Numbered from the stretch's first letter, positions 34,268 through 42,682 are shown. The stretch is 64,000 nt of DNA from Nonomuraea polychroma (GCF_004011505.1 NZ_SAUN01000001.1:3410001-3474000), one strand, 5' to 3'. Made by a program: numbers and translations. Notes: generated from the sequence alone by a model not told the origin.

Positions 34268-35305
34268 ATGTCCAACTTTGTGCCTGGTATTGAGTTGTCC
34301 CGAGCTTTCTACCACGAGGTCGTGGCGCCGTTGCTGCCCCGTGTGCCGCACAGCGCGGCGTTGATCGGCCCGGGGTCGGAGGTGCTGGCGTTCGACACCG
34401 CGCGCTCGGCCGATCACGACTGGGGGCCGCGGGTGTTGCTGTTCACGGAGGCGGCGGATGCGGCCGAGGTGGAGGCGAAGGTCGTGGCGGGCCTGCCGGA
34501 GCGGTTCCGCGACCTGCCGACGGTGTTCGGCTACCACGGTGAGGTGCGGCCGGGGGTGCGGGTGACGGAGCCGGCCGCCTGGCTGACGGGCATGCTGGGG
34601 TTCGACCCGCGGGCGGGCATGTCGCTGCTGGACTGGTTGTCGGTGCCGTGGCAGCGCCTGGCCGAGGTGACGTCCGGGGAGGTCTTCCACGACGGGCTCG
34701 GCGCGCTGGAGGCGGCCAGGGCGGCGCTGCGCTGGTATCCGCAGGACGTGTGGCGGTATGTGCTGGCCTGCCAGTGGCGGCGGATCGCGGAGGAGGAGCC
34801 GTTTCCCGGCCGGTGCGGCGAGGTGGGCGACGAGCTGGGCTCGGCCGTGGAGGGGGCGCGGCTGGCACGGGAGGTGATGCGGCTGGCGTTGCTGCTGCGG
34901 CGCCGTTACCCGCCGTACGCGAAATGGCTGGGCAGCGCGCTGGCGCGGCTGCCGGGCTCGACCGAGCTGGGGGAGTGCCTGGGGACGGCGGTGGCGGCGC
35001 GGTCGTGGCGGGATCGGGAGGAGGGCCTGGCCGGGGCGTACGCGCGGGTGGCGGCGTTGCAGAACCGGGTGGGGCTGGCCGAGCGGCTGGATGAGGGGGT
35101 GCGGGGGTTCTTCGACCGGCCGTTCCGGGTGATCGGCGGGGACCGGTTCGCCGAGGCGCTGATGGCGTCGGTGTCGGATCCGGTGATCAAGGGGTTGCCG
35201 GCGGCGGGATGTGTGGATCAGCTGTCGGATTCGACGGACCTGCTGATGTCCCCCGGGCGGGCCAGGGCAGCGGCGGCTGCCGCGCTCGGCCTCACACCTG
35301 AATGA
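34268..35305 (+). CDS. DUF4037-domain protein
   Basis: A 345-residue protein. The N-terminal half looks like a minimal nucleotidyltransferase (AALIGPGSEVLAFDTARSAD with DHDWGPRVLLF, as in DUF4037), and the C-terminal half is helical (WYPQDVWRYVLACQWRRIAE region). The HDWGP motif would carry catalytic acids. Biological role unknown. The ATG at 34268 is preferred over the GTG one codon upstream. Its stop is directly followed by repeat copy 3. Confidence 0.8.
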   Translation: MSNFVPGIELSRAFYHEVVAPLLPRVPHSAALIGPGSEVLAFDTARSADHDWGPRVLLFTEAADAAEVEAKVVAGLPERFRDLPTVFGYHGEVRPGVRVTEPAAWLTGMLGFDPRAGMSLLDWLSVPWQRLAEVTSGEVFHDGLGALEAARAALRWYPQDVWRYVLACQWRRIAEEEPFPGRCGEVGDELGSAVEGARLAREVMRLALLLRRRYPPYAKWLGSALARLPGSTELGECLGTAVAARSWRDREEGLAGAYARVAALQNRVGLAERLDEGVRGFFDRPFRVIGGDRFAEALMASVSDPVIKGLPAAGCVDQLSDSTDLLMSPGRARAAAAAALGLTPE

Positions 35306-35327
35306 TCTACTTTGTAAAGGACGTCAG
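35305..35327 (+). repeat. ATCTAC-N3-GTAAAGG element, copy 3
   Basis: ATCTAC, TTT, GTAAAGG, then ACGTCAG. It starts at the last base of the DUF4037 stop, as copy 1 does at the PPOX stop. Most of it overlaps the last codons and stop of the convergent SRPBCC gene. Confidence 0.6.
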
Positions 35328-36101
35328 TTCGGACGCCAACTCCTCCATCCGGATTCTCCAATCATCGGCGACGGAAGGATCGCCGGTGCAGGTGAGGATG
35401 AGGCGGGCACCGTGGCCGGTGCCTTCGGTCAGTTCCCAGCGGACGGTGCCGCGCTCGGTGGCGTATTCGAGAATCTTGCCGGTTTCGGCGCGCATGACGG
35501 GCCCGGCGGGGACGCCGGAGACGGTGAAGGGGGCGGGTGGCGTTTGGCCGGCGGTGGCGTGGTCGCCGCCGAGGTGCTGCCAGACGTCGTCGGCGGGGCG
35601 GGTGAGCTGGCGTTCGAGGCGGACGGTGTCGTCGTCGACGGTGACGGGGTCGAGGCCGAGGATGTGGATGTAGTCGTCGTGCAGGCGGGCCATGGCGGCG
35701 GGGTCGTGGTGGAAGGGGCGGCCGTCGAGGTGGGCGAGCATGGCCATGATGCAGGTGTGCCAGCCGGTGGTGAAGCTTGCGGCGCCGTGGCGGTCGGTGA
35801 AGGTGTGGGTGAAGGAGAGCAGGGTGCCGTGGGGGCCGTCCGGTTGGAGTTCCCAGCGGAGGTGGTCGTCGCCCCAGGTGTGGGCGAAGACGTGGGGTGG
35901 GTCGTGCTGGGTGATGCGGCCGTCGGGGCCGAAGCCGTAGGTGATGCGGTCGCCGTCGATGGTGACTTCGGCGGGGAACCAGGCGGCGAGGTGCTCGGGC
36001 TGGGTGATGGCGCGCCAGACCTTGTCGGGTGGGTGGGGGAGGCGGCGTTGCATGCGCACGGTGGTGCGGCCGTCGGGGTGGAGGGTGAGGGTTTCGTTCA
36101 C
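35307..36101 (-). CDS. Tandem SRPBCC/AHSA1-domain protein
   Basis: 264 residues made of two START-like halves. The first begins TVRMQRRLPHPPDKVWRAIT with QPEHLAAWFPAEV; the second begins VRLERQLTRPADDVWQHLGG and lacks part of the core. The family binds hydrophobic ligands. Its ATG overlaps the ArsR stop upstream (ATGA, 36098-36101), giving the second ArsR/SRPBCC pair of this window. Its 3' end carries repeat copy 3. Confidence 0.87.
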   Translation of the reverse strand: MNETLTLHPDGRTTVRMQRRLPHPPDKVWRAITQPEHLAAWFPAEVTIDGDRITYGFGPDGRITQHDPPHVFAHTWGDDHLRWELQPDGPHGTLLSFTHTFTDRHGAASFTTGWHTCIMAMLAHLDGRPFHHDPAAMARLHDDYIHILGLDPVTVDDDTVRLERQLTRPADDVWQHLGGDHATAGQTPPAPFTVSGVPAGPVMRAETGKILEYATERGTVRWELTEGTGHGARLILTCTGDPSVADDWRIRMEELASELTSFTK

Positions 36102-36406
36102 TGGTTGTCCTCCATGGTGTCGAGGTGGGCTTCGAGTCGGTCGAGGCTGTGGGTCCAGAGCCGGCGGTAGGGGGTGAGCCAGGCGTCGATTTCGGCGAGG
36201 GGGGCGGGGCGGAGTTCGTACCAGCGGCGTTGGGCGTCTTTGCGGACGGTGACGAGTCCGGCTTCGCGCAGGGCGCGCAGGTGTTTGGAGGTGCCGGGCT
36301 GGGTGAGGCCGAGGTGGGCGGTGAGTTCGCCGACGAGGCGGGGGCGTTCGAGGAGCAGGTCGAGGATGTGGCGTCGGGCGGGTTCTGCGAGCACGTCGAA
36401 GCGCAT
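36098..36406 (-). CDS. ArsR-family winged-helix regulator
   Basis: A 102-residue ArsR protein: MRFDVLAEPARRHILDLLLE, recognition helix LTQPGTSKHLRALREAGLV, wing DAQRRWYELRP. No metal-binding cysteine box. The ATG at 36406 is chosen over the ORF start 14 codons upstream. A near-palindrome (TATACCG...CGGTTATA, about 36416-36433) upstream is a plausible operator for the arsR-SRPBCC unit. Confidence 0.88.
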   Translation of the reverse strand: MRFDVLAEPARRHILDLLLERPRLVGELTAHLGLTQPGTSKHLRALREAGLVTVRKDAQRRWYELRPAPLAEIDAWLTPYRRLWTHSLDRLEAHLDTMEDNQ

Positions 36407-36451
36407 GCCGCTGAATATACCGACACGGTTATATGCCTGCAAGGGCATGTA

Positions 36452-37210
36452 TCAGGTGTGGCGGCGGGCGTTGGCGTGGATGGCCTGGCGCAGGTAGCCG
36501 GCCAGGCCGGGGGCGAGGGCGTCGTAGGTGGCGGTGAAGCGGGGGTCGTCGACGTACATGTCGCCGAGGCCGCGGTGGATGTCGTAGGTGCAGTCGTAGA
36601 ACCAGCGGCTGATGTGGCCGCGGTGGCGTTCGGCCAGATCCATGGCGTGTTCGCCGTCGGCGGGCAGGCCGGCCTTGAAGGCGGCGACGAGGTCGTCGCC
36701 GATGGCGGCGGCCTCGGCCTTGAGTTCGAGCCAGTCGGCCTTGGTGTAGCCGGCGACGCGGCGGCGGCTTTCGGCGTACTGGGGGGAGCTGCCCCAGCGG
36801 CGTTCGACTTCGGCCTCGTGGTCTTCGGGGCGGAAGTCCCCGAAGATCTCGAAGCGTTCTTCGGGGGTGAGGGGGATGCCGAGGGTGTGGGCCTGCATGG
36901 CGCGTTCGACGGCGGCGATGACCTGGTGCAGGTGCTGGGCGCGGCGGGTGAGCAGTTCGTGCTGGCGGCGCAGGTGGGTGAACTCGTCGGTGTGGGGTTC
37001 GTCGAGGATGACGGCGATCTCCTCGAGGGGGAAGCCGAGTTCGCGGTAGAGGAGGATGTGCTGCAGGCGGACGAGGTCGGCGTCGGTGTAGCGGCGATAG
37101 CCTGCGCGGGTGCGCTCGCCGGGGGTGAGCAGGCCGATCTCGTCGTAGTGGTGAAGGGTGCGGACGGTGACGCCGGCCAGGCGGGCGACCTGCCCTACGG
37201 AGAGGCTCAT
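36452..37210 (-). CDS. MerR-family regulator with TipAS domain
   Basis: 252 residues, the typical TipA length. N-terminal MerR HTH: SLSVGQVARLAGVTVRTLHH with YDEIGLL and GYRRYTDADLVRLQ. A coiled coil (about 75-110) leads to a C-terminal TipAS antibiotic-recognition domain (SPQYAESRRRVAGYTKADW, then HRGHISRWFYDCTYDIHRGL). TipAL in Streptomyces is activated by thiopeptides and regulates itself. It is divergent from the second MerR gene, with 80 bp between. Confidence 0.9.
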   Translation of the reverse strand: MSLSVGQVARLAGVTVRTLHHYDEIGLLTPGERTRAGYRRYTDADLVRLQHILLYRELGFPLEEIAVILDEPHTDEFTHLRRQHELLTRRAQHLHQVIAAVERAMQAHTLGIPLTPEERFEIFGDFRPEDHEAEVERRWGSSPQYAESRRRVAGYTKADWLELKAEAAAIGDDLVAAFKAGLPADGEHAMDLAERHRGHISRWFYDCTYDIHRGLGDMYVDDPRFTATYDALAPGLAGYLRQAIHANARRHT

Positions 37211-37290
37211 GTCTCCACCTTGCAGTCTTCCGTGGCGTGAGGGTCAAGCGGGCTGGACTCTCCCTCGGTGGGAGGCCTCATGCTGGGGGT

Positions 37291-38076
37291 GTGGAGGATG
37301 ATCTGCTGCCGATCGGGCAGTTCGCGCGGCTGGGGCGGTTGAGCGTCAAGCAGTTGCGGCACTACGACGAGCTGGGGTTGTTGCGGCCGGCGTATGTGGA
37401 TGCGGGGACGGGTTACCGGTATTACCGGGCGGCGCAGGCGCGGGAGGCGCTGGCGATCGGGCTGCTGCGGTCGATGGACGTGCCGTTGGCGGTGGTGGCG
37501 CGGGTGCTGGCGGGCGGGCCGGGCGCGTTGGCGCCGGTGCGTGACGATCTGGAGGCGGAGCTGGCTCGGCGGCGCCGGATGCTGGCCGTTTTGGAGCGGG
37601 TGATGGCCGAGGGGTTGCCGTCGGCGCCGGTGCGGCTGGTGGCCGAGCCGGCGCGGCGGGCGGCTGTGGTGCGGGAGGTGGCGCGGGGGCCGGAGGACAT
37701 CGGGCGGGCGACGTCGGCGGCGGTGCGCCGGGTGCTGGGGGCGGTGCCGGCGGTCGGGGACGGGGTGCGGTTGATCGGCTTGTTCCCCGCGGATCTGGGC
37801 GAGGTGGTGGAGGTGTCGGTCGCCCGCGTGCTGGGCGATGAGGAGAGTGGGGGAGCGGAGGTGGAGGTGTTGCCGGGCGGTGTGTTCGCGTGTGCGACGC
37901 ATTTCGGGCCTTATGAGCAGATTTCCCTGACGGCGCATGCCGTGTTGGCGTGGTGTGCCGAGCGGCGGCATGGGGTGCGCGGTCCGATCCGCGAGGTGTA
38001 CGTGTCGGATCCGGCGGTCACCCCGCCGGAGTCGTTGACGACTGACGTGATGGTCGCAGTGGAGGAGGAGCAGTGA
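37291..38076 (+). CDS. MerR-family regulator with GyrI-like effector domain (BmrR type)
   Basis: A 261-residue MerR regulator: LPIGQFARLGRLSVKQLRHY with DELGLL and GYRYYRAAQAREAL, a coiled coil (about 85-120), and a C-terminal GyrI-like ligand-binding domain. It starts at GTG 37291. Its stop overlaps the next GTG (GTGA, 38073-38076), coupling it to a free-standing GyrI-like protein. Probably a multidrug or small-molecule sensor. Confidence 0.87.
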   Translation: MEDDLLPIGQFARLGRLSVKQLRHYDELGLLRPAYVDAGTGYRYYRAAQAREALAIGLLRSMDVPLAVVARVLAGGPGALAPVRDDLEAELARRRRMLAVLERVMAEGLPSAPVRLVAEPARRAAVVREVARGPEDIGRATSAAVRRVLGAVPAVGDGVRLIGLFPADLGEVVEVSVARVLGDEESGGAEVEVLPGGVFACATHFGPYEQISLTAHAVLAWCAERRHGVRGPIREVYVSDPAVTPPESLTTDVMVAVEEEQ

Positions 38077-38618
38077 CGCCTGAGGTGGTGACGCACGGTC
38101 CGGTGACGCGTTTGAGCGTCTCGGGTGTGGGGGCGCCGGGTGGTGCCGAGCATGCCGCGGCGATCCGGGCGCTGTATGCGGTGGCCGGGGCGATGGGCGG
38201 GCCGGGTGGGCCGCTGGAGGGGATGTGGTGGGTGGAGGACGAGCGGCCGGGGCTGGAGGTGGAGCGGGAGCTGTGGCGCTGGCATGTGCTGCTGCCCCCG
38301 GCGGGGCTGCTGGAGGCGGGGGCGCTGGAGGCGGGGGCGCTGGAGGCGGGGGCGCTGGAGCGGGCCCGGGAGGCGGCGCGGGGTTCCGGAGCCGCGGTGG
38401 ATCGGGTGCAGGTGGTCACGTTCACGGAGGGGTTGTGTGTGGAGATGGTTCACGAGGGGCCGTTCAGTGAGGAGCATGTGTCGCTGGCGGTGATGGAGGA
38501 GTTCATGGCGGCGGGAGGGCTGGTGCCCTGCGGGATGCATCACGAGGTGTATCTGACGGCGTTCGACGATCCGCTTCCGCGGACGGTGTTGCGCCAGCCG
38601 GTGCGTGCGGCCGGCTGA
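38073..38618 (+). CDS. GyrI-like small-molecule-binding protein
   Basis: A 181-residue protein of the GyrI-like type without an HTH. It contains GPLEGMWWVEDERPG, VVTFTEGLCVEMVHEGPFSE and VLLPP strands found in GyrI/SOUL-like domains. Three exact 15-bp repeats (38310-38354) insert LEAGA three times at about residues 80-94. It is coupled to the MerR gene. Probably binds or modifies a small molecule. Confidence 0.75.
   Translation: MTPEVVTHGPVTRLSVSGVGAPGGAEHAAAIRALYAVAGAMGGPGGPLEGMWWVEDERPGLEVERELWRWHVLLPPAGLLEAGALEAGALEAGALERAREAARGSGAAVDRVQVVTFTEGLCVEMVHEGPFSEEHVSLAVMEEFMAAGGLVPCGMHHEVYLTAFDDPLPRTVLRQPVRAAG
38310..38354 (+). repeat. Three tandem 15-bp coding repeats (LEAGA)
   Basis: The unit CTGGAGGCGGGGGCG is repeated exactly at 38310-38324, 38325-38339 and 38340-38354, with a further partial CTGGAG. 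The number of copies may vary between strains since the frame is kept. Confidence 0.85.
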
Positions 38619-38675
38619 TGCTGCGGTGGAGGGTCGTCCCCGAGGCGGGGGCGGCCCTCTCCCTACGTTCGGACA

Positions 38676-38699
38676 TAGGTACCTAAATGGGGATTTCTC
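38676..38699 (+). promoter_or_regulatory. Shared 24-bp motif, copy A (upstream of DUF5999)
   Basis: TAGGTACC, TAA, ATGGGGATTT, CTC. It matches 20 of 24 bases with the motif upstream of the GHKL-like gene (42683-42706, opposite strand). It lies 93 bp before the DUF5999 ATG and includes the palindrome AGGTACCT. CTACGT lies just upstream in both copies. Likely a regulator-binding site. Confidence 0.65.
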
Positions 38700-38791
38700 A
38701 CCTCTTTCTCGGGGTGGGGGCGGAGGCACTCTGATGGTGTGACCCGCGGAAGCGGGTAGCGAGGGAAACGAAAGTTCGAGGGTTTCGCATC

Positions 38792-39028
38792 ATGTGCCAG
38801 CATCTGCCTCCGTGCCCGCCCGCCGACTCCGTCGGCCGCGAGGCCGCGCGCCTGGTCGCCTACCACCCCGAGCAGGGATGGGGCCTGCTGTGCAACGGGG
38901 TGGTGTTCTTCGACGACACCGGCGAGCTGCTGCCCGACGGGCGCAGCCTCGTACCCGCGCAGGCCGGCCCCGCCTACGCCGGCCACACCGGCCGCGTCCA
39001 GGTCGGCGCCCCCGCGAGCGCGGCATGA
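38792..39028 (+). CDS. DUF5999 family small protein
   Basis: A 78-residue protein. It begins MCQHLPPCPPADSVGREAAR and continues VAYHPEQGWGLLCNGVVFFD with DTGELLPDG, which I recognise as the actinobacterial DUF5999 family. Three Cys and a His in the first 10 residues could bind metal. Function unknown. It shares an upstream motif with the GHKL-like gene at 42125-42613. A hairpin follows the stop. Confidence 0.85.
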   Translation: MCQHLPPCPPADSVGREAARLVAYHPEQGWGLLCNGVVFFDDTGELLPDGRSLVPAQAGPAYAGHTGRVQVGAPASAA

Positions 39029-39032
39029 ACGC

Positions 39033-39056
39033 ACGCCGCCCCCGCGCGGGCGGCGT
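39033..39056 (+). terminator. Hairpin after DUF5999 gene
   Basis: Perfect 9-bp arms ACGCCGCCC (39033-39041) and GGGCGGCGT (39048-39056), 6-base loop, starting four bases after the stop. No T-run. Confidence 0.7.
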
Positions 39057-39309
39057 CGTGGACGTTCTCCACCCCACACCGGCCGGTGCCGCAGGCGCGC
39101 CACGCCCCCTGCGCCCTCGACGACGAGGAGAGCTCGCTCCGGCTGTGGCCGGTACAGCCGCTGTCGTCCGCCTGGGGCAGCGCCCCCACCGGAGGCGGCA
39201 CGCCCGTCGGGTTCGACCTGCCGGTGCCTGCGGCCCTGGACGCGTGAGGTTGCCCTGCTCACGCGCACGGGGCGGCCCGGTACGCCGCGGGCCGGCCGCC
39301 CGGGGCCAC

Positions 39310-39350
39310 GCGCGTGGCGCGGATTCACCCTCGCGATCCGCGCCACGCGC
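39310..39350. repeat. Perfect 15-bp inverted repeat
   Basis: Arms GCGCGTGGCGCGGAT (39310-39324) and ATCCGCGCCACGCGC (39336-39350) with an 11-base loop. It is about 165 bp upstream of the LuxR-type ATPase. It could terminate leftward or rightward transcription, or fold in the leader. Confidence 0.6.
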
Positions 39351-39476
39351 CACACGCCACGCGCCCGCCGGTCAAGGCCCGGTCGCCGGACACCCATGGA
39401 AGGGAAAAACTTCCTGTGGGTTTTTGGCGTGAACTGCCCCGGAAAACGGCCGGGACATAACCTGGGGGCGATGGTG

Positions 39477-39492
39477 GGGTCACGGGTGACCC
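39477..39492. promoter_or_regulatory. Palindrome GGGTCAC-GG-GTGACCC before LuxR gene
   Basis: A 7-bp perfect dyad with a 2-base spacer ends 24 bases before the ATG of the LuxR-type gene. Its position suits autoregulation. Confidence 0.45.
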
Positions 39493-39516
39493 GCCGGCCG
39501 CGTCGCGAAAGGCGCC

Positions 39517-41892
39517 ATGACAACGGTGACGACCAGCGCCTCCCGGGGGCAGCACAGCGGCAACCTCCCGGCCGAGGTGACGAGCTTCGTGGGACGTCGG
39601 CAGGAAGTGGCCGAGGTCCGGCACCTGCTGTCCGTCTCCCGCGAGGTCACGCTGACCGGGATGGGCGGGGTCGGCAAGACCCGGCTGGCGTTGCGCGTCG
39701 GCCACGAGGTGCGGCGCGCCTTCCGCGACGGTGTATGGGTGGTGGAGCTGGCCGCGCTGGAGAACCCCGGCATGCTGGCCCGGGCCGTGGCCGAGGCGCT
39801 GGAGATCCGCGACACCAGCGCTGCGCCGCCGCTGCAGGTGCTGGCCGACCACCTGCGCGACAAGCAGACGCTGGTGATCCTCGACAACTGCGAGCACCTG
39901 GTCGGCGCCTGCGCCGTGCTCGCCGACACGCTGCTGCGCGCCGCTCCGGAGCTGCGCATCCTGGCCACCAGCCGGCACGTGCTGGGCATCGCCGGCGAGC
40001 ACGCGGTGCCGGTGGCGCCGCTGCCGCTGCCGCTGCCCGAAGGGAACGGCGCCTGGCCGCCGCTGGAATCGCTGACGCAGGCGGACGCGGTGCAGCTGTT
40101 CACCGAGCGGGCCTGCGCCGTGCTGCCGTCGTTCGCCGTCACCGACGACAACCGCGACGTCGTGACCGGCATCATCCGCCGCCTCGACGGCCTGCCCCTG
40201 GGGATCGAGCTGGCCGCGGTGCGGCTGCGGGTCCTGTCGGCCGAACAGCTGCTGGCGCGGCTGGACGACCGGTTCCGGCTGCTGACCGGGGGGTCGCGGG
40301 CGGTACTGCCGCGCCACCAGACGTTGCGCGCCCTGATCGACTGGAGTCACGCCCTATGTTCGGAGGAGGAAAGGCTGCTATGGCATCGCGCCTCGGTGTT
40401 CGCCGGGAGCCTGGACCTGGAGGGGGCCGAGACGGTCTGCTCCGGGACCGGCATCGACCGCGAGGACGTCCTCGACCTGGTGATCGGCCTGGTGGACAAG
40501 TCCGTGCTGATTCGAGAAGACCATCCGGGCGGCGTCCGCTACCGGATGCTGGAGACACTGCGCCAATACGGCCGCGAACGGCTGTGCGAGCGCGGCGAGG
40601 AAGCGCGGCTGCGGCAGCGGCATCGCGCTTATTACCGCGACCTGGCGGGCCGCGCCCATGCGGAGCTGTTCGGGCCGGAGCAGGTGACCTGGTTCAACCG
40701 GCTGCATCTGGAGCACGCCAACCTGCGCAGCGCCCTGGACGGCTGGTTCGCGACGCCGGCGGATGCCCCGACCGGGCTGAGCATGGCCACCGACCTGCTG
40801 TTTCATTGGATCACCAGTTATTACCTGGGTGAGGGACGGGCATGGCTGGAGCGGGGACTGGCCGCCGTCTCCTCACCTGACGATGTACGCGGCCGCGCGT
40901 TGTGGGCCGGCGGCTGGCTGGCCGTCATCCAGGCCGACCTGCCGGCCGCGACGGCCATGCTGGACGAATGCCGCCGCATCGGCGCCCGCCTGGACGATGA
41001 GGCGCTGCTCGGCTACGCCGAGCTGTTCACCGGCATGATCGCCATGTGTCACAAGCGTCCCCATGACGCGATCGGCTGCTACGGGCGGGCCCTGGAACGC
41101 CATCGCCGCACCGGCGACCCGGTGGGCCTGGCCTCGTCGCTGATCCGGCTGTCGCTGGCCCGCTCGTACCTGGGCGAGTCGGATGCGGCCATCGCCGCGG
41201 CCGAGCAGGCGCTGCAGGTGTGCGACGCCCACGGGGAGGGCTGGCACAAGGCGTACACCATGATGGCGCTGGGGGTGGAGGTGTGGCGGCAGGGGGACCT
41301 GCCGCGCGCCGCCGAGCTGGAACGCCAAAGCCTGGCGTTCAACCAGTCGCTGGGCGATCTGCTGGGGGTCGGGATCACGATCGAGGTGCTGGCCTGGATC
41401 GCCGCCACGCAGGGCCTGCACGAGCGGGCCGCCAAGCTGCTGGGCGTGCTGGAGAGCGTGTGGAGCCTGGTCGGGGCGCCGCTGTCCGGGTACGGGCATC
41501 TGGCCGGCTACCACGAGGAATGCCAGGCGCGCACCCGCGAGGCGCTGGGGGAGACGGCCTTCGCCGCGGCGGTGCGGCGGGGGGCGCGGCTGCCGTACGA
41601 GGAGGCGGTGGCGTACGCGCTGGCCGACGACAAGCCGGGCGGGCCGGAACCCAAGGAGGCTGGCGAGCCCAAGGGAGAGCAGGCGCAGCTGACGCGCCGC
41701 GAGCGGGAGATCGCTCAGCTGGTGGCGCAGGGGATGACGAACAAGGAGATCGCGGCGTCCCTGGTGATCGCCCAGCGCACCGCAGAGGGCCACATCGAGC
41801 ACATCCTGACCAAGCTCGGGTTCAACTCGCGCAGCCAGATCGCGGTGTGGGTGGGGGAGCAGGCGCGCGCCGACGGCGACGCGCCGGCGTGA
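39517..41892 (+). CDS. Large ATP-binding LuxR-family regulator (NB-ARC/TPR/HTH)
   Basis: A 791-residue STAND-type regulator. The NB-ARC-like ATPase starts at about 20 (LPAEVTSFVGRRQEVAEVRH) with Walker A GMGGVGKT at 48-55 and Walker B QTLVILDNCEHL. A TPR-like helical region follows (about 370-690), and a C-terminal LuxR HTH (LTRREREIAQLVAQGMTNKE region, then HIEHILTKLGFNSRSQIAVW) ends the protein. STAND proteins integrate a signal through ATP hydrolysis. DUF5999 and GHKL-like genes on either side share a motif and are candidate targets. Confidence 0.93.
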   Translation: MTTVTTSASRGQHSGNLPAEVTSFVGRRQEVAEVRHLLSVSREVTLTGMGGVGKTRLALRVGHEVRRAFRDGVWVVELAALENPGMLARAVAEALEIRDTSAAPPLQVLADHLRDKQTLVILDNCEHLVGACAVLADTLLRAAPELRILATSRHVLGIAGEHAVPVAPLPLPLPEGNGAWPPLESLTQADAVQLFTERACAVLPSFAVTDDNRDVVTGIIRRLDGLPLGIELAAVRLRVLSAEQLLARLDDRFRLLTGGSRAVLPRHQTLRALIDWSHALCSEEERLLWHRASVFAGSLDLEGAETVCSGTGIDREDVLDLVIGLVDKSVLIREDHPGGVRYRMLETLRQYGRERLCERGEEARLRQRHRAYYRDLAGRAHAELFGPEQVTWFNRLHLEHANLRSALDGWFATPADAPTGLSMATDLLFHWITSYYLGEGRAWLERGLAAVSSPDDVRGRALWAGGWLAVIQADLPAATAMLDECRRIGARLDDEALLGYAELFTGMIAMCHKRPHDAIGCYGRALERHRRTGDPVGLASSLIRLSLARSYLGESDAAIAAAEQALQVCDAHGEGWHKAYTMMALGVEVWRQGDLPRAAELERQSLAFNQSLGDLLGVGITIEVLAWIAATQGLHERAAKLLGVLESVWSLVGAPLSGYGHLAGYHEECQARTREALGETAFAAAVRRGARLPYEEAVAYALADDKPGGPEPKEAGEPKGEQAQLTRREREIAQLVAQGMTNKEIAASLVIAQRTAEGHIEHILTKLGFNSRSQIAVWVGEQARADGDAPA

Positions 41893-41898
41893 CAGGCC

Positions 41899-41937
41899 CC
41901 GGTTCCGGTCCTTTGGCAGCATGGGGGCCGGAACCGG
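41899..41937 (+). terminator. Hairpin after LuxR-type gene
   Basis: CCGGTTCCGG (41899-41908) pairs with CCGGAACCGG (41928-41937), 19-base loop, 6 bases after the stop. A third copy of the CCGGTTCCGG word follows near 41953. Confidence 0.55.
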
Positions 41938-41980
41938 TAAACGGGGGCGACCGCCGGTTCCGGCTGCCAGGTGTCAGGTG

Positions 41981-42073
41981 TCAGTAGGGCAGTGTCCGCC
42001 CTGATGGGGTCCGCAGGTCGAGGCCGTGCCCGGTGCGGGGTTTCTTGGTGGTGCGGATCTGTATCCTGCGCAC
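41981..42073 (-). CDS. Possible 30-residue basic peptide
   Basis: GTG at 42073, stop at 41981. The peptide contains RRIQIRTTKKPRTGHGLDLR and ends TPSGRTLPY. AAAGGGAG lies 11 bases before the GTG. It lies 51 bp downstream of the GHKL-like gene on the same strand. Its composition (one Lys pair, evenly spread Arg) differs from random high-GC frames, but no family is recognised. Confidence 0.3.
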   Translation of the reverse strand: MRRIQIRTTKKPRTGHGLDLRTPSGRTLPY

Positions 42074-42124
42074 GGTGCGGGTGACTCCCTTTCGCTGGTC
42101 GGTCGCGCGTGAGGCCTTCGGCGG

Positions 42125-42613
42125 TCAGTCGTGTGCGAGACGGAGCTCGAACCAGACGGCGGCGCCGGCGCTGCCCCAGCAGCACGCCAGCAGCTCCAGA
42201 TGAGCGGCGACGGCGGCGGAGATCCGCCCAGCGGCGGTGTGGTCTCTGCCGTGCTCGTGGATCTCGCAGCGCAGCAGGCCGTCCTCGGCCGACAGCGTGA
42301 GTGTGATCTTCTCCGCGCCCCGGGCGAGGGCGTCCTCGACGAGCCGCCCGGCCAGCTGCTCGGCGGTGGCGGCCGGCGCGTCCAGCTGCCAGGCCGACAG
42401 CCGCGCCGCGGTCAGGCGCCGCGCGGTGCGCACGGCCGACGGCCGGGCCGACAGCGTCCAGGTGACCGTACGCTCCTGCCCGGTCCAGCCGGCGCGCAGC
42501 GCCAGGTCATGTCCTACGGCTAGGAGATCGTTCCAGGAGGGCAATCGCCAGGCGGGTGCTTCCCGCCGCGGCATGTCGCCCTGAGTGAATGGTGTCTGAC
42601 ACATGGCCCCCAC
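42125..42613 (-). CDS. GHKL-like ATP-binding protein (degenerate)
   Basis: A 162-residue protein resembling the anti-sigma-factor/SpoIIAB-like ATPases common in actinomycetes. LAGRLVEDALARGAEKITLT is in the place of the N-box, and LRCEIHEHGRDH could be a degenerate G1 box. The GXGXXG lid is missing, so ATP binding is doubtful. The GTG at 42613 has AAAGGA five bases upstream; the next ATG gives an N-terminus MCQTPF, echoing MCQHLPP of DUF5999. The motif copy B lies 70 bp upstream. Confidence 0.7.
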   Translation of the reverse strand: MGAMCQTPFTQGDMPRREAPAWRLPSWNDLLAVGHDLALRAGWTGQERTVTWTLSARPSAVRTARRLTAARLSAWQLDAPAATAEQLAGRLVEDALARGAEKITLTLSAEDGLLRCEIHEHGRDHTAAGRISAAVAAHLELLACCWGSAGAAVWFELRLAHD

Positions 42614-42682
42614 GTCGATCCTTTCCCCCGGTGATGTGAGTACGTGTCCAGCATCACACTCAGCCCGAAACCCCCAATACGG

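Larger units (their letters stand above)
39029..39516. other. Intergenic region with hairpins and possible coding remnant
   Basis: Nearly 490 bp without a sure gene. After the hairpin at 39033-39056 there is an open frame from about 39086 to 39247 whose end (SLRLWPVQPLSSAWGS, then VGFDLPVPAALDA) reads like a protein C-terminus, perhaps a remnant of a GHKL-like gene. Then comes a perfect 15-bp inverted repeat (39310-39350) and a short palindrome before the LuxR gene (39477-39492). Confidence 0.5.

Noticed and set aside
38663..39523. 286-codon antisense frame over DUF5999
   Set aside because: Low-complexity shadow; DUF5999 on the plus strand is a known family.
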